Below, in pieces: positions 6,798-7,221 of a stretch of 7,221 nt of DNA. The notes under the pieces were generated by a model, which worked only from the letters and a program-made list of their open reading frames with translations, made no database searches and was not told the origin of the DNA. A program made the position numbers and the translations under genes. The stretch is from assembly GCA_036393335.1 (NCBI GenBank), contig DASWHD010000026.1:1-7221 (forward strand). Reading direction: 5' to 3'. How positions within the stretch are numbered: the first letter of the stretch is position 1; each line of letters starts with the position of its first letter. Source of the DNA: DASWHD01 sp036393335. Lineage in GTDB: Bacteria; CG2-30-53-67; CG2-30-70-394.

Positions 6798-6825
6798 GTA
6801 GGGGCACGGCATGCCGTGCCCCTAC
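6798..6825. repeat. Perfect 28-bp palindrome
   Basis: The 14-base arm GTAGGGGCACGGCA (6798-6811) is followed immediately by its exact reverse complement. There is no spacer. Single-stranded DNA or RNA would form a strong hairpin; no T-tract follows, so it is not a classical terminator. Similar GTAGGGGC...GCCCCTAC palindromes are, as I recall, dispersed intergenic repeats in some genomes. Confidence 0.85.
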
Positions 6826-6830
6826 AGATC

Positions 6831-6864
6831 CAGGCCCGTAGGGCCTGCCGCGCGGATGGCGCGG
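6831..6864. repeat. Two back-to-back small hairpins
   Basis: CAGGCCC/GGGCCTG (6831-6837, 6841-6847) with loop GTA, followed directly by CCGCGC/GCGCGG (6848-6853, 6859-6864) with loop GGATG. Both lie inside the 271-bp element. Confidence 0.6.
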
Positions 6865-6887
6865 GTCGCCGGTGCAACCGGCTCCTA
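6864..6887 (-). repeat. REP-like hairpin, right inverted copy
   Basis: GGTCGCC, stem GCCGGT/ACCGGC (6868-6873, 6877-6882) and CGGCTCCT form the reverse-orientation partner of 6766-6789. The conserved outer arms are AGGAGCCG and GGCGACC; the loop and inner stem differ. Confidence 0.55.
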
Positions 6888-6998
6888 CTCCTCGTGGAGG
6901 TGGGCCGGGAGATATGGGCGGTTGTGCGGTCGCAGCAGATTCGCGGTGAGAAATGCGGGCTAGCACGCGCACCGGGCGGTGCCCACTTCCGGCGCCGT

Positions 6999-7221
6999 TC
7001 AGCGGTGACCGTCGTCTTCTCCCCCTTTCAAGGAGAGGGATGGCGCGGCCGCCTCGGGGAGGTTGTGCAGTCCCCGCAGCCGGCCGAGCCAGCCGCGGCG
7101 GTGGAAGAACAGGAGCAGGCCGGCGGCGATCGCCGCCATCAGGGTGAGAGCGAAGGGGTAGCCGGCGTACCAGTTGAGCTCCGGCATGTTGAACGGCGAG
7201 GCCTGAGGGTTGAAGTTCATG
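6999..7221 (-). CDS. corA: CorA-type magnesium transporter, C-terminal part (runs off the right edge)
   Basis: The minus strand reads 73 residues from the edge to TGA at 7001-6999. It opens with MNF, the tail of the CorA GMNF pore signature (the Gly codon is outside the window). Next comes the periplasmic loop FNMPELNW, with the family's MPEL, then YAGYPFALTLMAAIAAG as the second transmembrane helix, and the basic stop FFHRRGWLGRLRG facing the cytoplasm. The product would be a pentameric Mg2+ (or Co2+) channel in the inner membrane. The Met at 7220 is not a start; it belongs to GMNF, so only the last fifth or so of the protein is seen. The final 20 or so residues (LPEAAAPSLSLKGGEDDGHR) extend past the usual CorA end and look like read-through into repeat-type DNA (TCCCTCTCCTTGAAAGGGGG). 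It converges on the amylosucrase operon. Confidence 0.85.
   Translation of the reverse strand, partial: MNFNPQASPFNMPELNWYAGYPFALTLMAAIAAGLLLFFHRRGWLGRLRGLHNLPEAAAPSLSLKGGEDDGHR

Larger units (their letters stand above)
6694..6964. mobile_element. 271-bp MITE-like element with 20-bp perfect terminal inverted repeats
   Basis: GCTAGCCCGCATTTCTCACC at 6694-6713 recurs as its exact reverse complement at 6945-6964. Inward of these, similarity continues imperfectly for roughly 25 more bases on each side (6714-6740 against 6918-6944). The ends carry CTAG, itself a palindrome. If CTAG is a target duplication, the true repeat is CCCGCATTTCTCACC, and 4-bp CTAG-type targets are known for some IS5-family elements. 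There is no transposase gene inside; the centre is a set of palindromes. The element sits between the convergent ends of the amylosucrase and CorA genes, 19 bases after the amylosucrase stop. It could be a non-autonomous element, the collapsed ends of an insertion sequence, or a large transcriptional barrier hairpin. Confidence 0.55.

Noticed and set aside
5244..6812. Minus-strand open frame of 522 codons
   Set aside because: It is antisense to the amylosucrase, whose catalytic motifs are all in the plus frame. Its composition is that of a GC-rich shadow frame.
1..7221. CRISPR array, tRNA or rRNA genes
   Set aside because: No regularly spaced direct repeats, and no tRNA or rRNA sequence signatures, were seen on either strand.

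Overview
This is a GC-rich bacterial window, and the GC3-rich codon use is similar in all the intact genes. An Omp85-family outer-membrane protein with POTRA domains points to a Gram-negative, most likely a proteobacterium. An IntI-type integrase, ZntB/CorA carriers and amylosucrase fit a gammaproteobacterium, but the sequence alone does not name the genus.

Layout. Positions 1-480 (minus strand) hold the N-terminal 160 residues of an integron-integrase-like tyrosine recombinase that runs off the left edge, with a near-consensus promoter at 512-540. Positions 672-1165 (minus strand) hold a hicB-hicA toxin-antitoxin pair. HicB looks intact; hicA is broken by two opposing frame changes that remove the part carrying the catalytic histidine. 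Positions 1166-1505 are a non-coding interval with two small palindromes and degenerate short repeats.

Positions 1506-4714 and 4725-6674 (plus strand) are three genes in a row: a four-POTRA Omp85 protein, a ZntB-type inner-membrane metal transporter, and an amylosucrase (GH13) with all catalytic residues present. The last two are separated by only 10 nt and are probably translationally coupled. Positions 6694-6964 are a 271-bp gene-free element bounded by a perfect 20-bp inverted repeat and filled with palindromes. It looks like a MITE or collapsed insertion sequence. It separates the operon from a convergent CorA-type magnesium transporter whose C-terminus (6999-7220, minus strand) enters from the right edge.

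Functionally, the left third is accessory and decaying DNA. The middle is an ordinary-looking envelope, transport and sugar operon with an unusual combination of members, flanked on both sides by CorA-superfamily genes. I did not find a clearly new molecular system. The points most worth a second look are the integrase edge with its dead toxin-antitoxin neighbour, the 271-bp inverted-repeat element, and the ZntB-amylosucrase coupling.
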